From Brachionus koreanus (taxonomy: Eukaryota; Rotifera; Eurotatoria; Ploima; Brachionidae), in the NCBI GenBank assembly GCA_016987375.1, contig PJRA01000313.1, positions 156,663 to 193,829 on the forward strand: a DNA stretch of 37,167 bases. Reading direction: 5' to 3'. The translations under genes were made by a program, and so were the position numbers. Numbering within the stretch: the stretch's first letter is position 1; each line of letters starts with the position of its first letter. A model generated the notes under the pieces. That model made no database searches, was not told where the DNA came from, and was given only the letters and a program-made list of their open reading frames with translations. This document shows, piece by piece, positions 11,114 to 21,089 of the stretch.

Positions 11114-11363
11114 TTTCTAAAGGGCAAAGTAAAATTTTTGATCAAATTTCATATTTCAAAATTGCTCAAACTATTTTAAATGCGCAATATAATTTCAATG
11201 CATTTTTAGAAATTACAATCCTTTTTCAACAGTTCAAAAATAAATCTTTGAAATGTTACAAATATTCAAAAATGTGCGATGAAATTTAATTGCGCATTTG
11301 AAATATTTTGAGCAATTTTGAAATATGAAATTTGATCAAAAATTTTACTTTGCCTTTCTAAAG
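11114..11363. mobile_element. Foldback MITE with 9-bp target-site duplication
   Basis: The element runs from 11123 to 11354 (232 bp). It begins GGCAAAGTAAAATTTTTGAT and ends with the reverse complement of that sequence. The terminal inverted repeats match for about 65 bp with only two or three mismatches, and weaker symmetry continues inward, so nearly the whole element folds back. It is flanked on both sides by a perfect 9-bp repeat TTTCTAAAG (11114-11122 and 11355-11363). A 9-bp duplication with long terminal repeats is typical of Mutator-like elements; an 8-bp hAT-type duplication with one extra matching base is the alternative. It encodes nothing and would depend on a transposase elsewhere. 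Confidence 0.88.
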
Positions 11364-11390
11364 CCTTATTTATGTATTTATGTGTAATCT

Positions 11391-11700
11391 ATGTACAAAA
11401 AAGTTGAAGACTGTAATGAACTTACTGATTTATGCGATTCGAAAATTTTAGAAATACAACAAAAAGAAAAGAGAATGAAAAAAGATGGAAGAAAGAATGG
11501 ATAAGACAGTTCGTAAATACCTGTCTGAGTGAAATGAAAAGCTACCAAAAGAAAAGAGAAAAAAATTATTACTGAAGTTATTTGCTCATCTTTGAGCTTC
11601 TGACCAAACCATACAAACAAGCGACAAAAGAAAAATATATTAAAATTAATAATTCAAATTTGTCAATTTAAAATTTTCTATCAAAATTTTTAATTTTAAT
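11391..11700 (+). pseudogene. Frame-broken coding-like stretch upstream of HEAT gene
   Basis: One frame from 11391 to 11504 reads as a charged protein (it contains VEDCNELTDLCDSKILEI). At an A-run near 11478-11483 the protein-like reading moves to another frame (RWKKEWIRQFVNTCLSEMK), which then meets an in-frame TGA at 11573 and continues to about 11700. This could be a decayed exon, an exon spoiled by homopolymer errors in the assembly, or chance. A possible donor TTC|GTAAAT at 11512/11513 would join in frame to the HEAT exon at 11894. No function can be assigned. Confidence 0.25.
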
Positions 11701-11893
11701 TTTTAATTTATTTTTTCTCTTTCTTTCATCACTCATGAGTTAATTTTGAATAGTTAATGAATAGTTAAATTTTAGACGGTTTTGATATTTTTTTGAAAAA
11801 AAAAAAAACGGGAAAAAAATTCTTGAAGTTTTTAATTATTTTTTTTTAAAATTAAAATATGACATAAACTATGTATTAATTTGATATTTTTAG

Positions 11894-13083
11894 TATTTGG
11901 TAAATAACAACTTGAAATCAAATTGCATTGACCAAAAACTAGAAGCTATTAGACACCTAGGCTTGCTGCAAGTTGGAGATAGTTCAATTATTTTTACATT
12001 AAGTCAAATATTGGAAAACATTGACGAAGACGAGTTGATTCGCTATGAAACAGCCAAATCTCTGATTCTCTTAGGATACTGGAATTGTTATCTTATTGAA
12101 TATCTCATAAATAAATTAAAAACCACTACGGATGAGATAAAAGTGGAAATTCTAGGCTGCATTCTTCGAGGAAAATATTGCACCGTATTGGAAGATTTGA
12201 AACAATTTAAAGAGTTTATAAATACTTTAGAAGAGTTAATTGATTCGAAAAATCTAGACTTAGCACTAAAAGCATGTCTGTGCATTGGTCAACTAGGCGA
12301 TAAGCAAAATGAGAAAGCTGTCAAAAAGTTAACTCGTATTTATGAGTACACAAAAGATGAGGACAAAAAGTCTCTTTGTTTAGAAAGTTTAGTCAGGCTT
12401 TTTGGCAAAAAAGAAACCAAAATTATTCAATTTTTGATCAAAGCAGTTGAAAGTGCCAAAAATTGGACAGCACGCATTTCTGCTGCAAAGCTCTTGTCAC
12501 ATATAGGAGCCAATCTATTAAACAATAATAATCTATACGACACAGTATACAAACTTTTATTAGATCGACTATCTAGTGATCCAATTAAAGAGGTTAGACT
12601 AGCTATTGGTAAAAGTATCAAAGACCTTCAAATGTTTGAAATGGCTTTTAATTTTGTAATAAAGTAAATAAATAAATAAATGAATTTTATATTATTTTTT
12701 AAAACTTTTTTTTAAGAAATCTTGAACACAATGATGAAGAAATAAGAGCTAAATCGGTGATTTCAATTGTAAGCTAAAATAAAAAAAAAAGGTCTGGTAA
12801 AATTTTTTATTTTAATTTTGAAAGGAAATGCTCGGCGTACGAAAAAAAAAAATAATTCAAAATTTAATTGATATGCTTGAATTAGACAGTAGTGAGTTTG
12901 TGCGAACAACTGTTCTAAAAGCTCTTGCCAATCTAGCACCAAATAACCCTAAAGTCGTTCAGGCATTTAATAATTTGGAAAAAAGTTCTAAAATTTACAA
13001 GTATTTTTACATTTAGTTTTATTTGTAAATTATTATTTTTTATTTAATCTAGAATTATGCTAAGAATGAATGAAAAACGATGA
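11894..13083 (+). CDS. HEAT/armadillo-repeat protein (5' end uncertain)
   Basis: The exons are 11894-12663, 12717-12768, 12825-13000 and 13053-13083, with introns of 53, 56 and 52 nt. All have GT-AG ends and every joint keeps frame. The product is a solenoid of paired helices of about 35 residues, the HEAT pattern: for example KLEAIRHLGLLQVGD, WTARISAAKLLSHIGA, EIRAKSVISIEMLGVRKK and EFVRTTVLKALANLAP. Such repeats bind other proteins; there is no catalytic motif. The first exon follows an acceptor (ATTTTTAG) and has no good ATG at its start, so an upstream exon is missing from this call. The overall look resembles HEATR4-like proteins, but I cannot confirm that. The last exon is only 31 nt; without it the frame would end at 13016. 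Confidence 0.75.
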
Positions 13084-13519
13084 AAAAATTTTTCATATTA
13101 TTAAGAATGGCTTTTCTAAATCAGCCCGCTTTTTAAATAAAATATTTTAAAAAAAATAAATTTTTAAATTTAATAAAAATAAAATGCAAAATATGAACAA
13201 TGCGAATGGACAATGTTTATTTAATTAGAACTCGATTTGCATGTTGTTAATTAATAGAAATTGTTTAAAATTTCAAAATATATATTAGAAAGTTTGAATT
13301 ATTTGGATTAATTCTAAGCTATTAAAAACAATTAGATGCTATAAATAAGATTGTTAAAAAAATAAAAAAAATATGAGCTCTTTAATTCTTGGAAAATATT
13401 TATTTAAATTCTGATTAATATGTAAGATAAATATTTAAAATCAAATTGAATCAGGTAGCTAAACATTATTAATATAATAATAAAGAAAGTTAGGATTAAA
13501 TTAAAATTTAAATAAAAAA
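13084..13519. promoter_or_regulatory. Upstream region of first glucanase gene
   Basis: These 436 bp of AT-rich DNA lie between the HEAT gene and the first GH81 gene. A TATAAATA-like element at about 13340 lies some 180 bp before the ATG. Apart from a few bases at the ATG, the sequence is not related to the region upstream of the second GH81 copy. Confidence 0.3.
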
Positions 13520-15540
13520 ATGAAATATATTTTAACCTTGTTTTTGATAATTTTGATTAAAGGCTTAACAAGCTCATTTGGTCTTTTACCAGATGCAGTT
13601 GAACACAAAGTATTGCCAAGAACAGCATCAACGACAAACAAATATACGCCAACAAATGCATGGTTTCAGAATTGGCTAGTTGGAACTGGTGAAAATCCAA
13701 TACATACTTATCCTTACATAATTAAAGCTAGTAGACAAGGCTTTACTCTATGCTATCCATCACAAATAGTAAATCAAAATGCGTACACACTTGAAGTATT
13801 CTTGGCCAACTGGATATTGTCTGTTCGTGAAAATTTTCCAGCACCAAAAATTGACGAATCAACTGTGAATGGTGATTTTTTCGATATTGGAGCCAAGGTA
13901 AATTTTGGTGACAAATTTTCAGTTCAAGTAACAAGAGGCTATGCAAGTGTAATTGTCAATTTGAATTCAGTTAGTCCTGTGTTGACAACAATTCATGCTA
14001 TTCTAACATTTGAGACTATTTCTGATCGAGCAGTTAAAGTTTCAATGAATAACAATCAAATATGGTTGATTCAAAGTGAAAAAAAATTAACATGGACCAA
14101 AGGTAGTTCTGAAATATATGGATCAGTTTATTCTGGTTGGATTAAAATATCCATCATAACTGGTCAAATAGGAGAACAAAATTTAATTAGTATGCATGAT
14201 ACATTAATAACAAATGGTCATGTGAGCTATGCAGTAAACAGAAATGAACAAAATGTACAAATTAAGGTTGATTATAATGGCCAAGGTTTGTATTATTTGC
14301 TGCCACATGTTGTCAATCCAGAGCAAACTAGTTTGATTACAGGAGCTAATGCCAAAGGCATTAAAGGCACATATGTTCTGGCGAAAGGTCAAGGTTATTC
14401 ATACAAATTGCCACTTTATCCAACACCAGACAATTCTGTTGCTGTTGATACAAATGAGAAAAAAGAGAAAATTTTGGATGCGCTCAAAAATGACATTGAT
14501 CTTGAAATAACATCAAAAGATCCTTATTTTGGAGGCAAAGAACTTGCTCGAACTGCTAGACTAATTGAAATAGCCGATTTGGTCAAAGATTATCAAAGCA
14601 AAGAAAAACTAAAAAATACACTTGTTAATGAATTGGATTCGTATTGGTTTGGAGTTAACAATAATAAGCCAGCATTGGTCTATGAACCTACATGGGGCGG
14701 TGTTGTGTCAAGAAAAAGTGTTGGCTCAGCTGAAGAAGACTTTGGCATTTACTATTATAATGATCATCATTTTCATTTTGGTTATTTTATCTATGCAGCA
14801 GCCACACTTGCCAAATACTATCCAAACTATTACAATAGCAGAAAAGAATATTTTAATTTGATATTGTCTGATTTTTCTGGTTCTTGTTTGTACAAAGAAT
14901 TGCCATGTAAACCAAGAAACAAAGATGCATTCTTGGGTCATTCATATGCATCAGGTTTGTTTGAATTTGCAGATTCGAAAAATCAAGAGTCAACATCGGA
15001 GGCAATAAATTCCTATTATGCAGTGCGTCAATTGGGAAAAATAACCGGAAATAAAACGCTTGAAGATTTGGGTGACTATTTGCTTAGCAGTGAAATTCAT
15101 GCAACAATTGTCTATTGGCAAATAAAAAAAAATTCTCAAATATATTCAGAGCCGTTTTCTAAAAATGGAGTTGTTGGAATTTTATGGGAAACTAAAGTTG
15201 ATTATGCTACTTGGTTTGGAGGCAATGTTGAATTTATTTATGGTATTCAAATGTTGCCATTTACTGAAATAACTCCAAGTCACTTGAAAAAAGAATGGCT
15301 AGCTGAGACTAGACCAATATGGAGCAAAGCCTTGACTAGCTCTACTATTGAAGAAGGATGGAAAGGATTTTTGCTAATGGCCGATGCTATTGTTGATCCA
15401 AATAGACCTGGTCTATCGAATGAAATTCATTCATTGAGTGCATACGATAATGGTAACACACGTACAAACACTTTGTATTTTTACTATTTTGTTGGTGGTT
15501 CACCAACTGATGGCTCCGTAACAGTAACTTCAACTGGCAC
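13520..15540 (+). repeat. Copy 1 of near-identical GH81 coding duplication
   Basis: This block matches 19069-21089 at a constant offset of 5,549 bp. By eye I find only six substitutions and no indels: copy 1 positions 13769, 14371, 14791, 14811, 15307 and 15340. Two change the protein (Val to Ile near residue 84, Ala to Val near residue 431). The match begins within three or four bases of the ATG and drops to partial similarity for about 30 bp after 15540 before vanishing. Confidence 0.95.
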
Positions 15541-15655
15541 TATTTCAACTTCAACTAAATCAAAATCTTCTCCATCCACAACGTTGATATTTTCTTCAGA
15601 AATATTTATTTGCTTAATCTATCAGTTTGCTTATTTATTTTTTATTTTTAATTAA
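13520..15655 (+). CDS. GH81 endo-1,3-beta-glucanase with hydrophobic C-terminal tail
   Basis: A 711-residue secreted glycoside hydrolase of family 81, which cleaves beta-1,3-glucan (laminarin, fungal or algal walls) with inversion. Residues 1-19 are a signal peptide. The N-terminal beta-sandwich and the catalytic alpha-barrel are both present. The catalytic signature NDHHFHFGYF places the acid Asp at residue 415, and the NQESTSEAINSYY segment supplies the Glu pair at 490 and 494. After about residue 673 comes a short Thr/Ser linker, then SSPSTT and a hydrophobic tail of roughly 23 residues ending at the stop, which looks like a GPI-anchor signal or membrane anchor. There are no introns. AATAAA lies at 15665. 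The first 2,021 bp are nearly identical to the gene at 19069; the tail is unrelated to that gene's. Confidence 0.93.
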   Translation: MKYILTLFLIILIKGLTSSFGLLPDAVEHKVLPRTASTTNKYTPTNAWFQNWLVGTGENPIHTYPYIIKASRQGFTLCYPSQIVNQNAYTLEVFLANWILSVRENFPAPKIDESTVNGDFFDIGAKVNFGDKFSVQVTRGYASVIVNLNSVSPVLTTIHAILTFETISDRAVKVSMNNNQIWLIQSEKKLTWTKGSSEIYGSVYSGWIKISIITGQIGEQNLISMHDTLITNGHVSYAVNRNEQNVQIKVDYNGQGLYYLLPHVVNPEQTSLITGANAKGIKGTYVLAKGQGYSYKLPLYPTPDNSVAVDTNEKKEKILDALKNDIDLEITSKDPYFGGKELARTARLIEIADLVKDYQSKEKLKNTLVNELDSYWFGVNNNKPALVYEPTWGGVVSRKSVGSAEEDFGIYYYNDHHFHFGYFIYAAATLAKYYPNYYNSRKEYFNLILSDFSGSCLYKELPCKPRNKDAFLGHSYASGLFEFADSKNQESTSEAINSYYAVRQLGKITGNKTLEDLGDYLLSSEIHATIVYWQIKKNSQIYSEPFSKNGVVGILWETKVDYATWFGGNVEFIYGIQMLPFTEITPSHLKKEWLAETRPIWSKALTSSTIEEGWKGFLLMADAIVDPNRPGLSNEIHSLSAYDNGNTRTNTLYFYYFVGGSPTDGSVTVTSTGTISTSTKSKSSPSTTLIFSSEIFICLIYQFAYLFFIFN

Positions 15656-17460
15656 AAATATATGAATAAAATTTTAAAATGAATTTATGAACATGTGTAT
15701 GAAGTACTTAATTAATACTAAATAAAGAAATATCAATTTTCTTTTTTTTATTAGCTTTTAACTTTATTTTCTTCATAAATTTTTAACCTTACACATTTAA
15801 TTTAAATATCTGATTATTTTTTTGTAAAAAATAATTAATTTATCATCTCAGAAAAATTTTAAAAGAAATTCCCTTTTAATTTTAGAGGTTAATTGATTTT
15901 TATAATGTTGAAAAAATATATTTTTATTTTAAACTTTTTAAGTTATTTGGAAATTTTGATCTTATTTAATTTATTTTTTTATACACTTTTTTTCTTCTTG
16001 AATTTTTTTTGACAATTATTTAAGCCAAAATTTTATTTTTATCTTTCAAACTTTTTACTTTAAAAAAAAATAAATCTATTTTTTTTCAATAAATTAATAC
16101 CAAATAAAAAAAATACTTAATTATGTCTTAAGGACGAATTCTGATCGTATTTTTTAAAAAATTTAGTTTAGTTTAGGTTTAATTTCAAATAAATATTTTC
16201 AATGTTGTTTCTTTTTATTTTTATATTTAATATGAAAATAATATAACTGAAGATTCATTTTAGTATATTCAAATTTTAAACTCTCTATTGATATATAAGA
16301 GACATCGCTATTAAAACATAATTGAAAAGTGCTGAGCCGATGATTAATGAGCAAGAAAACAAAAGTATTTCTGAGTTAAAAAAAAAATTTAGTTGGAATT
16401 TTAAAAACTGTTGTTATTTAGTCAGACTAGATAGACTCAATCAATTGATTCAATTAATTTTTTAAAAAAAATTTATTTTATTTTTATTTATTTTTTTGAT
16501 TTTAATTCAGTTAGCGCTATATTATAAAAAAATGAAATTTTCATAAAGTAAAATTATTGTTTTAATTAACTTAGTTTTACATAAGAGAAGGTATTAACAA
16601 GATTTAATTTTATTTTTATACTTTTGTTTATCTGCACTGTTAAAATGGCCTTTTTAAAAAAATTTCAATAAACTTTTTAACAAATGTATTTAATTTTTTC
16701 TGAGAAATTTTCACGTCATTATTAGAAAAAATGCCTATCAAAAACAGGAATTGGGGAAAAATGTCTAGTAGAAGGTAAAAATCTGCTCAAAGTAAGAAAG
16801 AGTATTAGTACTCGGCAATTTTAAAATGACCATCACACAACAAAATCGAGGACATATTTCTTGTCACCTTAATTTGTTTAACAAAGCTAACATTAGCTTA
16901 CATAGGACATTGTTTTTTTTTTAAAACAAAAAAATTTAATTCTAAATTTTTACATTACATATTCGGTTTTATGAAATTTTTATTGATATTTAAGTAAAAA
17001 GGTGAAAATTCCAAGTTTATGAATATGAAAGATAAATGATAAATAAACAAAACAACTTGAACAATCTATTGGTTGCTTTACGAGAAAATCTACAGAATTA
17101 TATTCCATACTATCCAAAATAAAAAACTAAAATTAAAAATATTTATTTTATTAGGAAATTTGATGAATCTAGTAGAAGAAAATATATTAAAAATGATTGA
17201 AAAAAAAATATATCAAACCGTTTATTGAATAACATCAAAATTCAAAAGTAAAATTAAAAAAATCATGTTATTGTGCATTGTTAGTAATTAAAATCAATGA
17301 CTTTGATTATTGAATAATTTGAGAGAGTTTTTTTTTAATTTTTGGCAATTTGAAGGTTATGATCATGCTCAGAAATTATCGTTATAAAAAGATTTTTATA
17401 AAAAAATTCAAACTTTAAATTTTTTAATTTTTATTGAATAAATATAAATGCCACAATTGA

Positions 17461-17550
17461 TGACATATGCCTTTTTTTACTTGGTTTATGGGTGGCTTGT
17501 GCTGCCACTTTGGTTCTTAATTTTTTAAGCAGACGCCTCTCAGAACGATT
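17461..17550 (-). repeat. Relic coding module, copy A
   Basis: On the minus strand this reads as a basic peptide (SERRLLKKLRTK, then QATHKPSKKRHM). The DNA is clearly similar (roughly four bases in five over about 60 bp by eye) to 32188-32255 on the plus strand. Conservation of the same reading frame in both copies suggests a decayed protein-coding mobile element or gene family, not simple repeat DNA. Confidence 0.5.
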
Positions 17551-17725
17551 GAATTTATAATTAATTAGTATCTATAGTTAATTTGACAAATTTTTTTCTA
17601 CTCATTTTTTATCAACCCTACGCAAACATTCTTTTCAAGACGAGTCTGCTGAAACGTATTTAGCAATTTTAACTAAATCAAAATTGTTTTTTAAAATTGA
17701 TTCTAAACTTAATTTTTATTTTAAA

Positions 17726-17790
17726 ATTAGGAAACAAAATGTCACCACAAGCAGCTAAACCCATAAGCCCAGACTAAACTATAAAACCTT
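17726..17790 (+). repeat. Relic coding module, copy B
   Basis: A third, more eroded copy of the same module lies in the opposite orientation to copy A, so the two form a loose inverted repeat. The matching core is ACAAGCAGCTAAAC, also present in the copy at 32188-32290, with similar bases on both sides. Confidence 0.45.
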
Positions 17791-18085
17791 TTCTACTGTT
17801 TTTTATTTATTTTTTTCTTATTTATTTAATCATTTAATTGATAATTAAATTTTAAAAAAATACTAAAAGATGAAATAATTAGTAAACAAATTTTGAAATG
17901 AAATAAATTTTAAATTTATTAATTAAATAAAAAAATTGAACGAAGTTTGCAAACTGCAAAATGCATTTATTTCTTCATTTTTTCGGATGCTCAATTTCCG
18001 TTAGGGGAGAGAAAATTTTATGAATGTTCCTTTAGTACACAGTGCATGCTTAAAGCCATTTCATTAATGATGTAAAAATGGGAGA

Positions 18086-18140
18086 CCGGTTTCGACTGGC
18101 ATTAAATTAGATGGTCAACTTGATGCAGTCATTTCTGTGT
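18086..18140 (-). other. Possible decayed hammerhead-ribozyme-like motif
   Basis: Read on the minus strand, the segment ends with GTCGAAACCGGT, the GAAA-plus-stem pattern seen in the small hammerhead ribozymes of retroelements such as Penelope-like elements. The other half of the conserved core (CUGANGA) is not intact here, and stem II is imperfect. At most this is an inactive remnant. Confidence 0.2.
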
Positions 18141-18485
18141 CAGAACAGAGTCTTAAAACAAAAAGGTTCTAAGAAAGCAAAATGAACACCTCCTGAGCTC
18201 CATAAGGATTCAATAAGTATTGAAAAAAAACTCAATTTTTTGCAACCAATAAGTTAATTTGCTGTTTAAATCATTTCTCATTTTTCTTTTTTTTTCTTTT
18301 TTTAGTATCTCTCAACATTAGGTTTTTTTCTCATTGTCTATGAATGCAAACTTATGAGTATTAAACATTAATGAAATTTTATGAATTAATGATTGAAATA
18401 AAATCATTGAAAAAAATTTTTTGATGCAAATATTATTTAATGATAATTATAGAAAACAGCAAAATGTCAAGCATGTCTGCTTGTA

Positions 18486-18544
18486 AAACTTATTGAAATT
18501 AAATCTATAGATTTAATTTCAATAAGTTTAGAGCTATAGCTCTA
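18486..18544. repeat. Perfect 44-bp palindrome followed by 16-bp palindrome
   Basis: Bases 18486-18529 form an uninterrupted perfect palindrome with 22-base arms meeting at TA|TA and no loop. Its last base begins a second perfect palindrome, TAGAGCTATAGCTCTA (18529-18544). Such symmetry could extrude as a cruciform, bind a dimeric protein, or mark a fused pair of transposon ends. Confidence 0.9.
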
Positions 18545-19068
18545 ATGGATATAAAAAAATTAGCTTTGAAATATAAAAATCAGATGAATTTTTTTTTAAA
18601 GTTTTTATTTTAACTTTATATGAACTTATTTAGAATATTTATTTTTAGAGTTATTAAAACAAAACATTGATTTTTGAATGCTTTAAATTTAAATTACAAT
18701 GTATTGAATTTCAATTATAAAACCCACGAAACTATGAAACATCAAATTTTGGAATAAAAAGTGGTAAAAAAATTCTAGTTTAGGCTATATAAACAATGAA
18801 ACATTAAACTCAAATTTAATTGAACTAATCAAAAAAAATAGATTAGATAAGAAAAGAATTATTTTTAAATATTTTTGTTTGAATAAATTCCAAATATTAG
18901 ATTTCTTAATCAAACAAAAAATAATCAAATTTAAAAAATAAAAGCTTATTGAACAAACTTAAGATCCAGGTGTCTTTACATTATTTGAGAAGGGAGTGTT
19001 TAAATTAAGATAAATAGACTCAAAATCAATCGAATTCATTTTAAACTTTATCGAATAAAAGTTTAAAA

Positions 19069-21089
19069 ATGAAATATATTTTAACCTTGTTTTTGATAAT
19101 TTTGATTAAAGGCTTAACAAGCTCATTTGGTCTTTTACCAGATGCAGTTGAACACAAAGTATTGCCAAGAACAGCATCAACGACAAACAAATATACGCCA
19201 ACAAATGCATGGTTTCAGAATTGGCTAGTTGGAACTGGTGAAAATCCAATACATACTTATCCTTACATAATTAAAGCTAGTAGACAAGGCTTTACTCTAT
19301 GCTATCCATCACAAATAATAAATCAAAATGCGTACACACTTGAAGTATTCTTGGCCAACTGGATATTGTCTGTTCGTGAAAATTTTCCAGCACCAAAAAT
19401 TGACGAATCAACTGTGAATGGTGATTTTTTCGATATTGGAGCCAAGGTAAATTTTGGTGACAAATTTTCAGTTCAAGTAACAAGAGGCTATGCAAGTGTA
19501 ATTGTCAATTTGAATTCAGTTAGTCCTGTGTTGACAACAATTCATGCTATTCTAACATTTGAGACTATTTCTGATCGAGCAGTTAAAGTTTCAATGAATA
19601 ACAATCAAATATGGTTGATTCAAAGTGAAAAAAAATTAACATGGACCAAAGGTAGTTCTGAAATATATGGATCAGTTTATTCTGGTTGGATTAAAATATC
19701 CATCATAACTGGTCAAATAGGAGAACAAAATTTAATTAGTATGCATGATACATTAATAACAAATGGTCATGTGAGCTATGCAGTAAACAGAAATGAACAA
19801 AATGTACAAATTAAGGTTGATTATAATGGCCAAGGTTTGTATTATTTGCTGCCACATGTTGTCAATCCAGAGCAAACTAGTTTGATTACAGGAGCTAATG
19901 CCAAAGGCATTAAAGGCACTTATGTTCTGGCGAAAGGTCAAGGTTATTCATACAAATTGCCACTTTATCCAACACCAGACAATTCTGTTGCTGTTGATAC
20001 AAATGAGAAAAAAGAGAAAATTTTGGATGCGCTCAAAAATGACATTGATCTTGAAATAACATCAAAAGATCCTTATTTTGGAGGCAAAGAACTTGCTCGA
20101 ACTGCTAGACTAATTGAAATAGCCGATTTGGTCAAAGATTATCAAAGCAAAGAAAAACTAAAAAATACACTTGTTAATGAATTGGATTCGTATTGGTTTG
20201 GAGTTAACAATAATAAGCCAGCATTGGTCTATGAACCTACATGGGGCGGTGTTGTGTCAAGAAAAAGTGTTGGCTCAGCTGAAGAAGACTTTGGCATTTA
20301 CTATTATAATGATCATCATTTTCATTTTGGTTATTTTATTTATGCAGCAGCCACACTTGTCAAATACTATCCAAACTATTACAATAGCAGAAAAGAATAT
20401 TTTAATTTGATATTGTCTGATTTTTCTGGTTCTTGTTTGTACAAAGAATTGCCATGTAAACCAAGAAACAAAGATGCATTCTTGGGTCATTCATATGCAT
20501 CAGGTTTGTTTGAATTTGCAGATTCGAAAAATCAAGAGTCAACATCGGAGGCAATAAATTCCTATTATGCAGTGCGTCAATTGGGAAAAATAACCGGAAA
20601 TAAAACGCTTGAAGATTTGGGTGACTATTTGCTTAGCAGTGAAATTCATGCAACAATTGTCTATTGGCAAATAAAAAAAAATTCTCAAATATATTCAGAG
20701 CCGTTTTCTAAAAATGGAGTTGTTGGAATTTTATGGGAAACTAAAGTTGATTATGCTACTTGGTTTGGAGGCAATGTTGAATTTATTTATGGTATTCAAA
20801 TGTTGCCATTTACTGAAATAACTCCAAGTCACTTGAAAAAAGAATGGCTAGCTGAAACTAGACCAATATGGAGCAAAGCCTTGACTAGTTCTACTATTGA
20901 AGAAGGATGGAAAGGATTTTTGCTAATGGCCGATGCTATTGTTGATCCAAATAGACCTGGTCTATCGAATGAAATTCATTCATTGAGTGCATACGATAAT
21001 GGTAACACACGTACAAACACTTTGTATTTTTACTATTTTGTTGGTGGTTCACCAACTGATGGCTCCGTAACAGTAACTTCAACTGGCAC
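19069..21089 (+). repeat. Copy 2 of near-identical GH81 coding duplication
   Basis: The partner of 13520-15540. The corresponding variant positions are 19318, 19920, 20340, 20360, 20856 and 20889. Sequences upstream of the ATG and downstream of the linker are unrelated to those of copy 1. Confidence 0.95.

Larger units (their letters stand above)
15656..19068. other. Intergenic region between the two glucanase genes
   Basis: These 3.4 kb lack a supported gene. They hold two pieces of a decayed repeated coding module (17461-17550 and 17726-17790), a possible decayed hammerhead-like motif near 18086-18140 and a large perfect palindrome at 18486-18544; these are listed separately. TATATAAAC at about 18785 is a candidate TATA box about 285 bp before the second glucanase ATG. 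The rest is AT-rich with no visible structure. Confidence 0.5.

Noticed and set aside
13743..14941. Open frames on both strands inside the glucanase genes, repeated at 19292-20490
   Set aside because: They are out-of-frame shadows duplicated only because the glucanase coding block is duplicated.
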